This document shows, piece by piece, positions 8,209-17,307 of a stretch of DNA of 64,000 nt. How positions within the stretch are numbered: the first letter of the stretch is position 1; the number at the start of each line of letters is the position of its first letter. The notes under the pieces are model-generated. The model made no database searches. It saw only the letters and a program-made list of their open reading frames with translations, and had not been told where the DNA came from. A program made the translations under genes and the position numbers. This DNA comes from Sulfurimonas sp. (GTDB lineage: Bacteria > Campylobacterota > Campylobacteria > Campylobacterales > Sulfurimonadaceae), in contig NZ_JAQTLY010000003.1 in the NCBI RefSeq assembly GCF_028714655.1, positions 1 to 64,000 on the forward strand, written 5' to 3'.

Positions 8209-10083
8209 ATGAATTATGATGTAATAGTAATCGGCGGTGGACATGCGGGAGTAGAAGCTTCTCTCTCGTGTGCAAGAATGGGTAGTAAAACTTTGCTAAT
8301 CTCTATGTTGGCGGAAAATGTCGGTGCAACGAGCTGTAACCCCGCAATCGGCGGGTTGGCAAAAGGGCATTTGGTTCGTGAGATTGATGCACTGGGCGGA
8401 GAGATGGCTCTTATAACCGATGAAGCTGGAATCCAGTTTCGCATACTCAATGAGACAAAAGGTCCTGCTGTTCGCGGAAGTCGTGCCCAGATAGATATGG
8501 ACAGATACCGTGTAATCGCCAGAAATAAAATCCTAACCACTCCAAATCTTGACTTAGTTCAGGAGATGGCGGAGTTGCTCATCGTTGAAGAGGGTGAAGT
8601 AAAAGGTGTCAAAACCAATCTTTTAAACGAGTACGGCGCTAAAAAAGTAATCATTACAAGCGGAACTTTTTTGCGAGGTGTTATCCATGTCGGCGAGATA
8701 AAACAGACGGGCGGACGATTTGGCGAGCAGAGCAGTGAGGGTCTTAGTGCGTCGCTCAGAGCATGCGGTTTAGAGATGGGAAGACTAAAAACAGGCACAT
8801 GTGCAAGAATAGATGCTTCATCCATTGATTTTTCCGTTATGGAGAGACAAGACGGTGACGAGATTCCAAGCCCGTTTAGTTTTAGAACCGACCGTGAAGA
8901 GTTTAGAAAAACTAAAAAGCAGGTTCCGTGTTTCATAGCCTACACAAACGAAAATACACATAACATTATAGAGAGCAACTTTTACCGCGCACCGCTCTTT
9001 ACGGGTCAAATCGAGGGAACGGGACCGAGATACTGCCCAAGTATAGAGGATAAAATCAACCGTTTTCGCGACAAAGACAGACATCATCTCTTTATTGAAC
9101 CCCAAACTTTTGAAAATACCGAGTGCTATATCAACGGTATGAGTACATCTCTTCCGCCGGATGTTCAACAGCAGATGATTCACTCCGTTAAAGGTATGGA
9201 AAATGCAAAAATCGTTCGTTACGGATACGCTATCGAGTATGATTATGTAGACCCAAGAGAGTTAAAACACTCGTTGGAGACTAAAAAAATCAAGGGACTT
9301 TATCTGGCAGGACAGATTAACGGAACGACGGGTTATGAAGAAGCGGCAGCTCAAGGACTTATGGCAGGTATAAACGCATCGCTTAGCCTGCAAAACAGAG
9401 AGTCTCTTGTTTTGCGCCGCGATGAAGCCTATATAGGTGTTTTAATAGATGATTTGGTTACAAAAGGAACAAAAGAGCCTTATAGAATGTTTACATCTCG
9501 CGCCGAGTACAGACTGCTTTTGCGCGAGGAGTCGGCAGATACCAGACTTAGCCGTTACGGACATGAAATCGGACTAATAAGTGATGATGTCTATGAGAGA
9601 GTCGTACTAAAAGATGAGCAAATTCAAGAGGGTTTGAGAGTTTTAAATGAAACAGTATTTACCCCAAACAAAGAGTTTATAGCATTTTTAGAGTCAATAG
9701 GCGAAGAGAAAATAAGCGATAGCATAACCGCGCAACAACTCGTTGCCAGAAAGAGTTTTGATATCCACAAGATGGTAAAGATAGTTCCTCAGTTTGACAA
9801 GTATGACGAGTACATAAAAGAGGAGATTTTGGTTGAGGGAAAATATGCTCGTTATGTTGAAAAACAGGCTCAAGAGATAGAGAAGATGAAAAAATATCTC
9901 AAAGTAGAAATTCCGCAAAGCTTTAGCTTTAAAACAATAAGCGGACTAAGCAAAGAGATAGTAGAAAAACTAGAGAAGTTCAATCCGCCGACACTTCAAG
10001 CGGCATCACAAATCAGCGGAATAACTCCCGCGGCAATTGAAATTTTGCACATTTTTATAAAAATTGAACAAAAAAAGAGATAG
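8209..10083 (+). CDS. mnmG: tRNA uridine-5-carboxymethylaminomethyl(34) synthesis enzyme MnmG
   Basis: 624 residues with FAD-binding GGGHAG at 9-14, the conserved [21 protein letters not shown] region, and [16 protein letters not shown]. Together with MnmE it installs the carboxymethylaminomethyl group at wobble U34. ACGGAG lies before the ATG. It is divergent from the Sel1 gene, with 83 bp between the starts. The stop is followed two bases later by the next gene's GTG. Confidence 0.97.
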   Translation: MNYDVIVIGGGHAGVEASLSCARMGSKTLLISMLAENVGATSCNPAIGGLAKGHLVREIDALGGEMALITDEAGIQFRILNETKGPAVRGSRAQIDMDRYRVIARNKILTTPNLDLVQEMAELLIVEEGEVKGVKTNLLNEYGAKKVIITSGTFLRGVIHVGEIKQTGGRFGEQSSEGLSASLRACGLEMGRLKTGTCARIDASSIDFSVMERQDGDEIPSPFSFRTDREEFRKTKKQVPCFIAYTNENTHNIIESNFYRAPLFTGQIEGTGPRYCPSIEDKINRFRDKDRHHLFIEPQTFENTECYINGMSTSLPPDVQQQMIHSVKGMENAKIVRYGYAIEYDYVDPRELKHSLETKKIKGLYLAGQINGTTGYEEAAAQGLMAGINASLSLQNRESLVLRRDEAYIGVLIDDLVTKGTKEPYRMFTSRAEYRLLLREESADTRLSRYGHEIGLISDDVYERVVLKDEQIQEGLRVLNETVFTPNKEFIAFLESIGEEKISDSITAQQLVARKSFDIHKMVKIVPQFDKYDEYIKEEILVEGKYARYVEKQAQEIEKMKKYLKVEIPQSFSFKTISGLSKEIVEKLEKFNPPTLQAASQISGITPAAIEILHIFIKIEQKKR

Positions 10084-10085
10084 TC

Positions 10086-10952
10086 GTGAAAATATTTTAC
10101 TATGTACACACCGGTCACAGAGTGGGGCTTGATAGATTTCGAAGAGCTTGCACTATTATCCGTGCTTTGGTGGATGTGGACATTACTCTGCTTTGTTCGG
10201 ATTTTCGTATAGCTCATCAAGCAAGAGATTTTGGAGTTAAGAACTCTGTCGGCATAGATGATGTAAGAAATATTCCAAAAATAGCAAATCACGGCGATAA
10301 AATCATCTTTGATTCGGATGAAGCAAACTCTTTTATGCTGGAGGATATGCGAAAATATTTTTCTACTTTTATCCGTATAAGCGATGATAAAAACGATAAA
10401 AAAGCAGACGGCGAGTTTTTAATCTCTCCATATTTAAGCGGTGAGAATATTTGTAACACTGTTATAGTAGATGAAAAATATTTTAAAGAAGAAGAAAAAA
10501 CAATCAAGTTGTCATTTTTTTTCGGCGATGATGATTATGAGAAAGATTTGGAGAAGCATTTAGAGTTTATAGATGGCTTAACCCCCCATCTGCAGCTTGG
10601 TTTCTACTACTTTTTTGATTATGAAGATATGTTAAAAAAGAGATTTAAAAATCATCATGAGTTTGAAGAGTATGATGCGACTGTTAAAAAATCGCAAATT
10701 CTTATATCTGCTTCCCCGCAAGCCGTTTTAGAGTCTCTTGCATCAGGCGCAAAGCCCGTATATGTGCAAAGAGAGGACTATACGACAGATTTTTTAGAGC
10801 TGTTTGAGAGCTTAAACATACCGATAGTGAAAAATTATGATAAAGCATATCTTATCGATATTATAAACTCAATAAATAATCATAACTATTTCAAAATGGA
10901 ACACAATTGCGAAAAAGTAGCAATTTTTATAAAGAATAGCTTAAATTTATAA
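10086..10952 (+). CDS. Hypothetical protein, possible PseG/glycosyltransferase-B-like fold
   Basis: 288 residues with a GTG start two bases after mnmG. The N-terminus (YYVHTGHRVGLDRFRRACTI) is reminiscent of PseG/MurG-type nucleotide-sugar enzymes, which have a glycine/histidine loop and R residues after the first strand. The C-terminal SPQAVLESLASGAKPVYV resembles the donor-binding region of such folds. There is no signal peptide or membrane segment. I cannot name a substrate; the fold call is inference. Confidence 0.7.
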   Translation: MKIFYYVHTGHRVGLDRFRRACTIIRALVDVDITLLCSDFRIAHQARDFGVKNSVGIDDVRNIPKIANHGDKIIFDSDEANSFMLEDMRKYFSTFIRISDDKNDKKADGEFLISPYLSGENICNTVIVDEKYFKEEEKTIKLSFFFGDDDYEKDLEKHLEFIDGLTPHLQLGFYYFFDYEDMLKKRFKNHHEFEEYDATVKKSQILISASPQAVLESLASGAKPVYVQREDYTTDFLELFESLNIPIVKNYDKAYLIDIINSINNHNYFKMEHNCEKVAIFIKNSLNL

Positions 10953-10973
10953 TTAATTAAAACTATTTTAGTA

Positions 10974-10979
10974 TATAAT
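10974..10979 (+). promoter_or_regulatory. -10 element of the petABC promoter
   Basis: TATAAT in the context TTTTAGTATATAATC, 33 nt before the petA ATG, with AGGAAAGAG as ribosome site. A T-rich tract covers the -35 area, as usual in this phylum. Confidence 0.55.
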
Positions 10980-11011
10980 CAGCCTTTTATTTTACAGGAA
11001 AGAGAGCAAAC

Positions 11012-11536
11012 ATGCATAACAGTAGCCGTAGAGGTTTTATGGGTAAAGCATTTGGCGCCGTAGCAGGTGTTGGTGCAGTTGGTTCATTGGTTGCAATGAA
11101 AAAGTCTTGGGATCCGCTTCCAAGCGTTAAAGCTGCAGGTTTTACTACTCTAGATATGTCAATATATCCGGAGGGTGAATTAATAACAGAAAAGTGGAGA
11201 GGAAAGCCAATCTTTGTTTTGAAAAAAACAGCAGCAATGATTGCAAAACAAACAGATAGCCAAAAAGCTAGAGATGTCGTCGTAGGTGATGCTCACTTTA
11301 TGTTAGCTATCGGTCTATGTACACACTTAGGTTGTATACCGGCATATATTCCTGCTGAAGAGTCATTTCTTTGCGCATGTCACGGCGGTCAGTTCAACTG
11401 GGCGGGTGAAGTAACAAAAGTTCCGCCGCCGCGTGCTTTTGATATTCCTCCATTTAAAATAGAGGGTAACAAACTAGTTCTTGGTGAAGCCGGTCCGGAA
11501 TTCCAAAAAATGAAAGATAGCGGCATAACGCTGTAA
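11012..11536 (+). CDS. petA: Ubiquinol-cytochrome c reductase, Rieske iron-sulfur subunit
   Basis: 174 residues. A twin-arginine signal (SRRGFMGKA) with a hydrophobic segment at about 12-28 anchors it in the inner membrane. Box I is CTHLGC (C103, H105, C108) and box II is CACHG (C121, C123, H124), giving the 2Fe-2S ligands C103, H105, C121 and H124, with C108/C123 forming the disulfide. First gene of petABC; the gap to petB is 12 bp with GGAGG. Confidence 0.96.
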   Translation: MHNSSRRGFMGKAFGAVAGVGAVGSLVAMKKSWDPLPSVKAAGFTTLDMSIYPEGELITEKWRGKPIFVLKKTAAMIAKQTDSQKARDVVVGDAHFMLAIGLCTHLGCIPAYIPAEESFLCACHGGQFNWAGEVTKVPPPRAFDIPPFKIEGNKLVLGEAGPEFQKMKDSGITL

Positions 11537-11548
11537 AGGAGGGAAAAT

Positions 11549-12763
11549 ATGGCACATTTTACAAAAGCAACAAGTATTAAAGATTGGTTAAACCAACGCT
11601 TAGCAATTGAGACAGTTGAAAAAGTTATGGCATCCGAGTATTGGATCCCAAAAAACATTAACTTCTTGTGGGCGATGGGTATGGTTCTTGCAATCACATT
11701 CACACTACTTTTAGTTTCAGGTATTTTCTTGTTGATGTATTATCAACCGGATGTTAGAACAGCGTTTTATAGTGTAAACTATACTATTATGAGAGATGTT
11801 GACTTTGGTTGGTTATGGAGACATGTTCACGGGGTTGCCGCGTCTGTTGTTTTCTTAGTTATCTATATCCATATGTTTACGGGTATCTACTACGGTTCTT
11901 ACAAAAAAGGTCGTGAGATGATTTGGATTTCAGGTATGCTTCTATTTGTAACATTTTCTGCTGAAGCGTTTAGCGGTTATATGCTTCCATGGGGACAAAT
12001 GAGTTACTGGGCAGGTATGGTTATTACAAACATTTTCAGCCTTGGCGGATTACATTTAGATGGTTTAGTTGAGTGGATTCGTGGGGATTATGTTCCTGCT
12101 CAAGCGTTCTTGACTCGTTTCTTTATGTTACATGTTCTTTTACTTCCTTTAGCAATTATGGGACTTATCGGTCTTCACTTCGCTACTCTTCGTATACCGC
12201 ATGTTAACAACCAAGACGGTGAAGAGATTGATTTCGATGCTGAGAGCAAAAAATATTTAGCAGGCGACAAAGCAGGCTCAAAAGTTATGCGTTTCGCAAA
12301 TGACTTTATGAGTAAAGATTTAATGGTTGTAGGTTTCTACTTGATTTTCTTCTTTTACCTTGTATTTTTCCAATACGGTTTTGCACTTGACCCTGTAAAC
12401 TTTGACCCTGCAGACGGACTTAAAACTCCTGCGCATATCTACCCTGAATGGTATTTCCTATGGTCGTACGAAATCCTTCGTCCGTTCTCTGTTAATATCG
12501 GTCTGGTAGCATTCGGTTTTGCACAAGTTATCTTTATGTTATTACCGTTCTTAGACAGAAGCCCAAATGCTATTCCGGCAAGTCGTCGTGGTGTATTTGG
12601 TATTTGGTTCTGGGCGCTTTTAATAGATATGATAGTACTAACAGCTATGGGTAAATTACCTCCAGAGGGTATTTTCAGCACTATAGGTTTAGTTGCTGCA
12701 TTAGCATTTATAGTTTTATGGATAGCGCTTCCATTTATAACTATGAACGAAAAAAAAGCGTAA
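11549..12763 (+). CDS. petB: Ubiquinol-cytochrome c reductase, cytochrome b subunit
   Basis: 404 residues, unsplit (both the b6-like and subunit IV-like parts in one chain). Bis-histidine heme ligands are visible: H94 and H108 in the HVHG...IYIHMF segment, and H195 and H210 in the LHVLLLP...GLHF segment. The Qo motif PEWYFL is at 299-304. About eight to nine membrane segments. It carries quinol oxidation and proton translocation between petA and the diheme cytochrome of petC. Confidence 0.97.
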   Translation: MAHFTKATSIKDWLNQRLAIETVEKVMASEYWIPKNINFLWAMGMVLAITFTLLLVSGIFLLMYYQPDVRTAFYSVNYTIMRDVDFGWLWRHVHGVAASVVFLVIYIHMFTGIYYGSYKKGREMIWISGMLLFVTFSAEAFSGYMLPWGQMSYWAGMVITNIFSLGGLHLDGLVEWIRGDYVPAQAFLTRFFMLHVLLLPLAIMGLIGLHFATLRIPHVNNQDGEEIDFDAESKKYLAGDKAGSKVMRFANDFMSKDLMVVGFYLIFFFYLVFFQYGFALDPVNFDPADGLKTPAHIYPEWYFLWSYEILRPFSVNIGLVAFGFAQVIFMLLPFLDRSPNAIPASRRGVFGIWFWALLIDMIVLTAMGKLPPEGIFSTIGLVAALAFIVLWIALPFITMNEKKA

Positions 12764-12773
12764 GGAGAATAGG

Positions 12774-13721
12774 ATGAAAAATAAAGAGCCTTTAATATTG
12801 GTTGTTGTTGCTGCTTTTACTCTCCTAACTTATTGGTTAGTTGAGCCATATGCACACTCAGTTATGCATAAACATGTAGACGGTCAAAGCTTTACTTATG
12901 CTGATTTAGCACCGATTACAAAAACAGGTGATGCTACAAACGGTAAAACTTTAGTAACTGGCGCTGCTGCTTGTACAGGTTGTCACTCAATCGAAAAAGC
13001 GGGAATGCCTGCTGCCGTTGATGCAGTAACTGCTGCTCAAACTTACGGTGTAAACCCACCGGATTTAAGCAATGCGGGTGCTATTTATGATGCTAAATTC
13101 TTAGCTGATTTGATTAAAAATCCGGCGCATGCCCTAAAAGTTGAGCATAAATTTGATGCTGCTAAAGGCAAAATGCATCCGATGGTTGCATTTTACGGTG
13201 CAGGCGGAGATTTAGATCAAGAAATAGCAGACATGGTTTCTTACTTACAGTCAATTGCTGTAAAACCAAACCAAGTTACTCCTAAAATGGCGTATGAAAA
13301 TGCTTGCGGCAGATGTCACTCTGTTTCTTATGAGAAGTGGACTCAAATCGGTGAAAAACCTGCGTTTAAATTTGAGAAAGACTCTCTGGCATTTGACATT
13401 AAAGTGTTAGAGTACCAAGATGCACTTACAAAATATATGGGTAAATTGCCTCCGGATCTTTCAATGTATATCCGTTCTCGCGGTGAGCATTTTATAACCA
13501 CATTCATTGAGAACCCTCAAGCTCACCTTGAAGGTACTGCAATGCCAAGAGTAGGTGTTACCGCTGATTCTGCAGGGAAAGTTATTGAGTACCTAGAAGA
13601 TGCAGGTGATACAAAAAGACATGAAAGAGAGTCGGTAGGTAAAACGGTATTAATTTACTCTGTTATATTTGCTGTTTTCGCTCTTCTATGGAAAAAACAA
13701 GTGTGGAGAGATTTACACTAA
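12774..13721 (+). CDS. petC: bc1 complex diheme cytochrome c subunit (c1 position)
   Basis: 315 residues with an N-terminal membrane segment (about 8-24), two heme motifs (CTGCH at 67-71 and CGRCH at 178-182) and a C-terminal membrane segment (about 288-306). Two tandem monoheme domains replace classical monoheme cytochrome c1, as known for Campylobacterota bc1 complexes. The last heme presumably passes electrons to a periplasmic cytochrome. The gene follows petB by 10 bp with AAGGAG, and a terminator follows it. Confidence 0.93.
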   Translation: MKNKEPLILVVVAAFTLLTYWLVEPYAHSVMHKHVDGQSFTYADLAPITKTGDATNGKTLVTGAAACTGCHSIEKAGMPAAVDAVTAAQTYGVNPPDLSNAGAIYDAKFLADLIKNPAHALKVEHKFDAAKGKMHPMVAFYGAGGDLDQEIADMVSYLQSIAVKPNQVTPKMAYENACGRCHSVSYEKWTQIGEKPAFKFEKDSLAFDIKVLEYQDALTKYMGKLPPDLSMYIRSRGEHFITTFIENPQAHLEGTAMPRVGVTADSAGKVIEYLEDAGDTKRHERESVGKTVLIYSVIFAVFALLWKKQVWRDLH

Positions 13722-13734
13722 TCTTCCAAAACGG

Positions 13735-13760
13735 CCTGCCTCTTTTGAGGCAGGTTTCTC
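13735..13760 (+). terminator. Rho-independent terminator after petABC
   Basis: Perfect 8-bp stem CCTGCCTC/GAGGCAGG with a TTTT loop, followed by TTTCTC; it starts 13 nt after the petC stop. Confidence 0.75.
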
Positions 13761-13843
13761 TATCTTCATTATTTAAAATCCATTAAAACACAAACCGTCA
13801 TCTTGAACTTGACATTAAAATATTAAATCATTATAATGTAATT

Positions 13844-14137
13844 ATGAAAAATGTACATTTTAGTTGGGATAAAGCAAAAGCGAAGTCTAATTTTATAAAG
13901 CACAAAATTTCTTTTGAAGAAGCCAAATCCGTATTTGATGATGATAATGCCAGATTGATTTATGATCCGGATCACAGTGAAGATGAAGATAGATTTATCT
14001 TGCTTGGATTAAGTTGTAAATTAAAAATCTTGACGGTAGTTCATTGCTATAAAGACAGTGAAAGCAACATTAGAATTATTAGTGCTAGAAAATCAACTAA
14101 AAATGAAGAAAAACAATACAAGGAACATATATTATGA
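13844..14137 (+). CDS. brnT: BrnT family toxin (type II toxin-antitoxin)
   Basis: 97 residues with the BrnT signature F-WD-K...N..KH.ISFEEA..VFDD near the N-terminus and a C-terminal IRIISARKSTKNEE..Y segment, as in this RelE-fold ribonuclease family. It is 4 bp overlapped by the downstream brnA, the usual toxin-first order. No clear promoter can be picked; a typical BrnTA module is autoregulated by the antitoxin. Confidence 0.88.
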   Translation: MKNVHFSWDKAKAKSNFIKHKISFEEAKSVFDDDNARLIYDPDHSEDEDRFILLGLSCKLKILTVVHCYKDSESNIRIISARKSTKNEEKQYKEHIL

Positions 14138-14343
14138 GAGAAGAGTATGATTTTACTAATTCAGTAAAAAATCCATATGCTAAAAAAGTTAAAAAACAAA
14201 TTTCAATCAAAATTGAAGAAGATACGATTGATTATTTTAAAGATTTGGCTTCTAAAATTGGGATACCTTACCAAAATCTTATAAACTCGTATCTTACTGA
14301 TTGTGCCATAAAACATGTAGAACCAAAACTAAAATGGATCTAA
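14134..14343 (+). CDS. brnA: BrnA-like CopG/RHH antitoxin
   Basis: 69 residues. The family phrases YDFTNSVKNPYAKKVKKQISIKI and DTIDYFKDLA...GIPYQNLIN are clear and fit a ribbon-helix-helix antitoxin that binds BrnT and represses its own promoter. The start overlaps the brnT stop (ATGA). It converges on the RDD gene with only 7 bp between stops. Confidence 0.88.
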   Translation: MREEYDFTNSVKNPYAKKVKKQISIKIEEDTIDYFKDLASKIGIPYQNLINSYLTDCAIKHVEPKLKWI

Positions 14344-14350
14344 TATCAAG

Positions 14351-14815
14351 CTACTTCTTAACAGCCACCACTAAAGTGCCGCAAATCAAATCATGCAGAG
14401 CTTTTTTATCTCTTCTGTAAAAAGGAACAAATAGCCCCAAAAGAGTTGTTGCAGTAAACAAAAATACTATAAATCTAAAAATCGCTCTAAAAAAACCTAT
14501 AAACTCTCCGCTCTTATCGTCAACCACTTTTATCTCATAAGCTTTTTTACCGGGAGTTTGTCCAAATTTATTTAAAAGTGTCGCATAAATGATTCCATAC
14601 AGAGCCACCCCTGCAAAAGGAGCAAGTTGTGATGACTGAAAATCATCCTTGCCGTTCATAGCCACATAAGTAATCAGATAAAGTATAGGAGCATATATCA
14701 TAAACAAATCCGTTATAAATGCTTTCACCCTATAACTATAAGGTGCGTATATAAGTTTTTGCTGCTCTTTTGTATCAGTTGTTTTTTTGTTTTTTTTCAG
14801 GTTTCTAAATCTCAT
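14351..14815 (-). CDS. RDD family membrane protein
   Basis: 154 residues from the ATG at 14815. A longer frame to 14956 would read through AT-rich, non-conserved sequence. A basic N-terminus is followed by the RDD motif region (YSYRVKAFITDLFMIY) and three membrane segments, with GQTPGKKAYEIKVVDD as the conserved middle and KALHDLICGTLVV near the end. RDD proteins are small membrane proteins of mostly unknown role, some implicated in ion transport. Confidence 0.85.
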   Translation of the reverse strand: MRFRNLKKNKKTTDTKEQQKLIYAPYSYRVKAFITDLFMIYAPILYLITYVAMNGKDDFQSSQLAPFAGVALYGIIYATLLNKFGQTPGKKAYEIKVVDDKSGEFIGFFRAIFRFIVFLFTATTLLGLFVPFYRRDKKALHDLICGTLVVAVKK

Positions 14816-14873
14816 AGTGTAATTATAGCAAATTAGATTATTATTCCAAATGCAACAACTGCAATTCTGAACT

Positions 14874-15045
14874 AGATTCCAAGTGATCAAAGGAAATACC
14901 CTTGCGGTGCAAGCTTGGAATGACGAATGGTTGTCTTCTAAAACACAAACCTTCATCCTAAACTTGACAATCTAGTCATCCTGAGCTTGACAACTTCCTC
15001 ATCCTAAACTTGACAACCTCGTCATCCTGAACTTGATTCAGGATC
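14874..15045. repeat. Paired palindromic repeat element: long type 1 plus 23-bp tandem units ending in type 2
   Basis: A 52-nt long form of type 1 (14874-14925) begins AGATTCCAAG, ends CTTGGAATGACG and holds an insert containing GGAAATACCCTTGCGG. Four 23-bp units then start at 14953, 14976, 14999 and 15022, all with TCATCCT and CTTGA. The last is a full type-2 hairpin in opposite orientation (15020-15045). The remainder of the 460-bp gene-free stretch (14816-15275) holds the porin promoter and leader hairpin. Confidence 0.85.
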
Positions 15046-15158
15046 AAAAATAACATTTTTCGTGTAACCAAACGGCTCATTTAGTACAATTAATAACAAA
15101 TAGTAAACAAATCGTCTACAAATGGCTTCATTTAAACTTAATTTAAAAATTAGGGGTG

Positions 15159-15238
15159 TAGAATATGCCAAGTCAGAACTTTCACATAAATAAGAAGTGA
15201 TGTATAAGTAATACAAATATTATTTATGCATCACTTCT
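15159..15238 (+). promoter_or_regulatory. Porin promoter and 20-bp leader stem-loop
   Basis: A candidate -10 TAGAAT (15159-15164) is followed by a long hairpin. Left arm 15193-15212 and right arm 15219-15238 pair over 20 positions, 18 Watson-Crick and two G-U, around the loop ACAAAT. The porin ATG is 38 nt further on with AGGAG upstream. There is no T-tract, so a 5' mRNA stabiliser (as known for ompA) or a regulated leader fits better than a terminator. Confidence 0.6.
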
Positions 15239-15275
15239 ATATGGGTGATTAATAGACAAAAAACAGGAGAAATAA

Positions 15276-16523
15276 ATGAGAAAAATTATACTTTCGGTTG
15301 CTGTTGCAGCAATGGCACTTTCTACAGCAGCTAGCGCTTTAGAAGATATTAAAGTTAACGGTCAAGCAAAACTTTGGTATGAGACAAATGATAAAGCAAG
15401 TAACTCTCTATTTAATAGAGACGGAGCAAGCGGCGAGGTTGTTTTCAAACTTGGTATGACAGGTAAGCAAGGTAATGTTGGATTTGGTACTACAATATAC
15501 CAAACTTCATCTATGGGCTTAGAGGGTAACGCAATCAATGCTTATCGTACAGATGTAACAAACGGCGATATGTTTGTTGGTGAAGCATATGTTACTGCTC
15601 CAATGGGTTCAATGACTTCATTAAAACTTGGTAAGCAAGAGTTAAATACTCCGTACCTATTTACAGAGACTTGGAATGCACTTCCAAATACATTTAATGC
15701 TGCTGTAGTTACTGTTAAACCTGTTGCAGATTTATCACTAGTTGCTATGTATGTAGGTCAAGATAGTACGGATAATGGAGCTTATCCTAATGCTAAGTGG
15801 AAGTCTGATGGAAATGTAGATGAGCCGCTATTTGGTGGTTCAGAGGTATTCGGAGCACTTTATAAATCTAGCGCATTTGATGTAAATGCTTGGTATACAC
15901 ATATCAGTAATGCTCTTGGTACAAATACTGGTGCTGCTGCAACTGGTTACACAGGCGGAACAAAAGTTAATACTTATTGGATAGATGCTGGTACAAAAAT
16001 AGCAGATATCAATCTTAGAGCTTATGCTACAATGTTTGATGCCGATATACTTCCAGATACTACAAAGGCATTTGCATTAAGCGCTGGTACTAAAGTTGGA
16101 GATTTTGATCTATTTGCTGCAGGATCTACTGTAAGTAAAAAGGGCGATCATGATGTAGCTAATATCTCTACTGGCGGCAAAAAATCTTCTCTTCCTACAG
16201 AGGGTGTTTATACTGACGGTATGTATGTAGCACAAAATGATTCAACTGCAGTTAAACTTAAAGTGTCTACTAAAGTTGGCTCAACTGGTATTGCTCTACA
16301 AGGAGTAAATAATACAAGTGATAAAGTAAATACTACTGGCTATTCAGACTATGTAAATGGTGCAAAGTCATATGAGACAACAGAATTTGACTTATTCTTA
16401 ACTGATAAATTCGGTGATTTCAGTACAACTGCTATCTTAATGCACCGTAGCTTTAAAGATGATGCAACAGATGATAAAGCTGGCGGATTCTATGCTCGTT
16501 TCATCGTTGCTTTAAATTTCTAA
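15276..16523 (+). CDS. Outer-membrane porin (major OMP type)
   Basis: 415 residues. The signal peptide is cleaved after ASA (about residue 21). The mature protein starts LEDIKVNGQAKLWYET and is rich in alternating polar/hydrophobic strands and glycine, ending in ALNF with the C-terminal phenylalanine typical of beta-barrels. KLGKQELNTPYLFTETWN resembles the inner-loop region of epsilonproteobacterial OprD-like porins. A strong ribosome site (AGGAG) and the stable leader hairpin suggest high expression. Substrate specificity cannot be read. Confidence 0.85.
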   Translation: MRKIILSVAVAAMALSTAASALEDIKVNGQAKLWYETNDKASNSLFNRDGASGEVVFKLGMTGKQGNVGFGTTIYQTSSMGLEGNAINAYRTDVTNGDMFVGEAYVTAPMGSMTSLKLGKQELNTPYLFTETWNALPNTFNAAVVTVKPVADLSLVAMYVGQDSTDNGAYPNAKWKSDGNVDEPLFGGSEVFGALYKSSAFDVNAWYTHISNALGTNTGAAATGYTGGTKVNTYWIDAGTKIADINLRAYATMFDADILPDTTKAFALSAGTKVGDFDLFAAGSTVSKKGDHDVANISTGGKKSSLPTEGVYTDGMYVAQNDSTAVKLKVSTKVGSTGIALQGVNNTSDKVNTTGYSDYVNGAKSYETTEFDLFLTDKFGDFSTTAILMHRSFKDDATDDKAGGFYARFIVALNF

Positions 16524-16562
16524 TATTTTATAGTAACCCCGTCATATTATCATGACACATCT

Positions 16563-16584
16563 CTCCCAAGCAGCTGCTTGGGAG
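16563..16584. terminator. Perfect hairpin after the porin gene
   Basis: CTCCCAAGCA and TGCTTGGGAG pair perfectly around GC, 39 nt after the stop. It lacks a long T-tract (TTCTGC follows), so it may act as an mRNA 3' end or a weak terminator. Confidence 0.5.
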
Positions 16585-16663
16585 TTCTGCAAAAATCCTC
16601 GTTTATGTTAAATTTAAAAATATTCTTGTATAATCATATAAATTCATAAAAAAGACGGTTATC

Positions 16664-17305
16664 ATGAAAAAAATCCTTATTATATCTTCACTTCTGGCAG
16701 TTGCCGTTATGTTTTCGGCATGTGGCTCCAAATCACCTTATAAAGAACAAAAACCGCTTGATGACGCAGCGCTTGTTTATGTTTATGTAGTATCGCAAAG
16801 CGGTGTAGCAGATAATAATAAAGACCATGCATATAAGATTAAAGTAAACGGAAAAAATGTAGAGGGCTATGTAAAAGCTGATGAATATATAGCGCTTGAT
16901 TTAAAACCGGGAAGCGTTGAAGTAACTGCTACAAGAGCAGATGTAGAAGCACAGTCAATAAAAATGGAACTAAAAGCCGGAGATATTAATTATCTAAAAA
17001 TTAAAAGTTTTTCAGACGGTTTTGCTAAATTTGATATTATCAAATCTCAAAGCGTAGTTGCAAAAAAAGAGATAGCTAAAACTGTAAGTGCTAATTCTAA
17101 AAATATAGTAGAAAAAGAGATAGAATCTGCTACGATATTTGCAGAGAAAAAAGAACCTGTTAAAGATAGCGCAGTTCAAAGTGCGCCTCCTGCCGCTCCG
17201 GCTTCAAAAACAGATGAGTTAGAAAAAGCTTATAAGTTAAAAGAAAAAGGCATTATTAGTGAAGATGAGTTTAAAACTCTAAAGTCTCAGATTATCACTA
17301 AATAA
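16664..17305 (+). CDS. Lipoprotein with DUF2846-like domain and C-terminal SHOCT motif
   Basis: 213 residues. The lipobox FSAC puts the lipidated cysteine at residue 20. Residues about 35-125 form a beta-rich domain like DUF2846 (AALVYVYVVSQSG...IKVNGKNV...YIALDLKPGSVEVTA). A linker rich in K, E, A and P follows, ending in a short SHOCT helix pair (LEKAYKLKEKGIISEDEFKTLK). Function unknown. A palindromic repeat starts 3 nt after the stop. Confidence 0.75.
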   Translation: MKKILIISSLLAVAVMFSACGSKSPYKEQKPLDDAALVYVYVVSQSGVADNNKDHAYKIKVNGKNVEGYVKADEYIALDLKPGSVEVTATRADVEAQSIKMELKAGDINYLKIKSFSDGFAKFDIIKSQSVVAKKEIAKTVSANSKNIVEKEIESATIFAEKKEPVKDSAVQSAPPAAPASKTDELEKAYKLKEKGIISEDEFKTLKSQIITK

Positions 17306-17307
17306 TT

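Noticed and set aside
8126..8275. Longer start for the Sel1 protein
   Set aside because: It would overlap the mnmG coding start and adds low-complexity sequence outside the repeat domain.
9694..10292. Minus-strand frames under mnmG and the following gene
   Set aside because: Shadows of strongly supported plus-strand genes.
14953..15044. Regular 23-bp spacing resembling a short CRISPR array
   Set aside because: Units are contiguous with no unique spacers, no cas genes are near, and the units match the dispersed type-2 hairpin.
15022..15216. Minus-strand open frame in the porin upstream region
   Set aside because: It covers repeats, the promoter and the leader hairpin, and shows no protein-like features.
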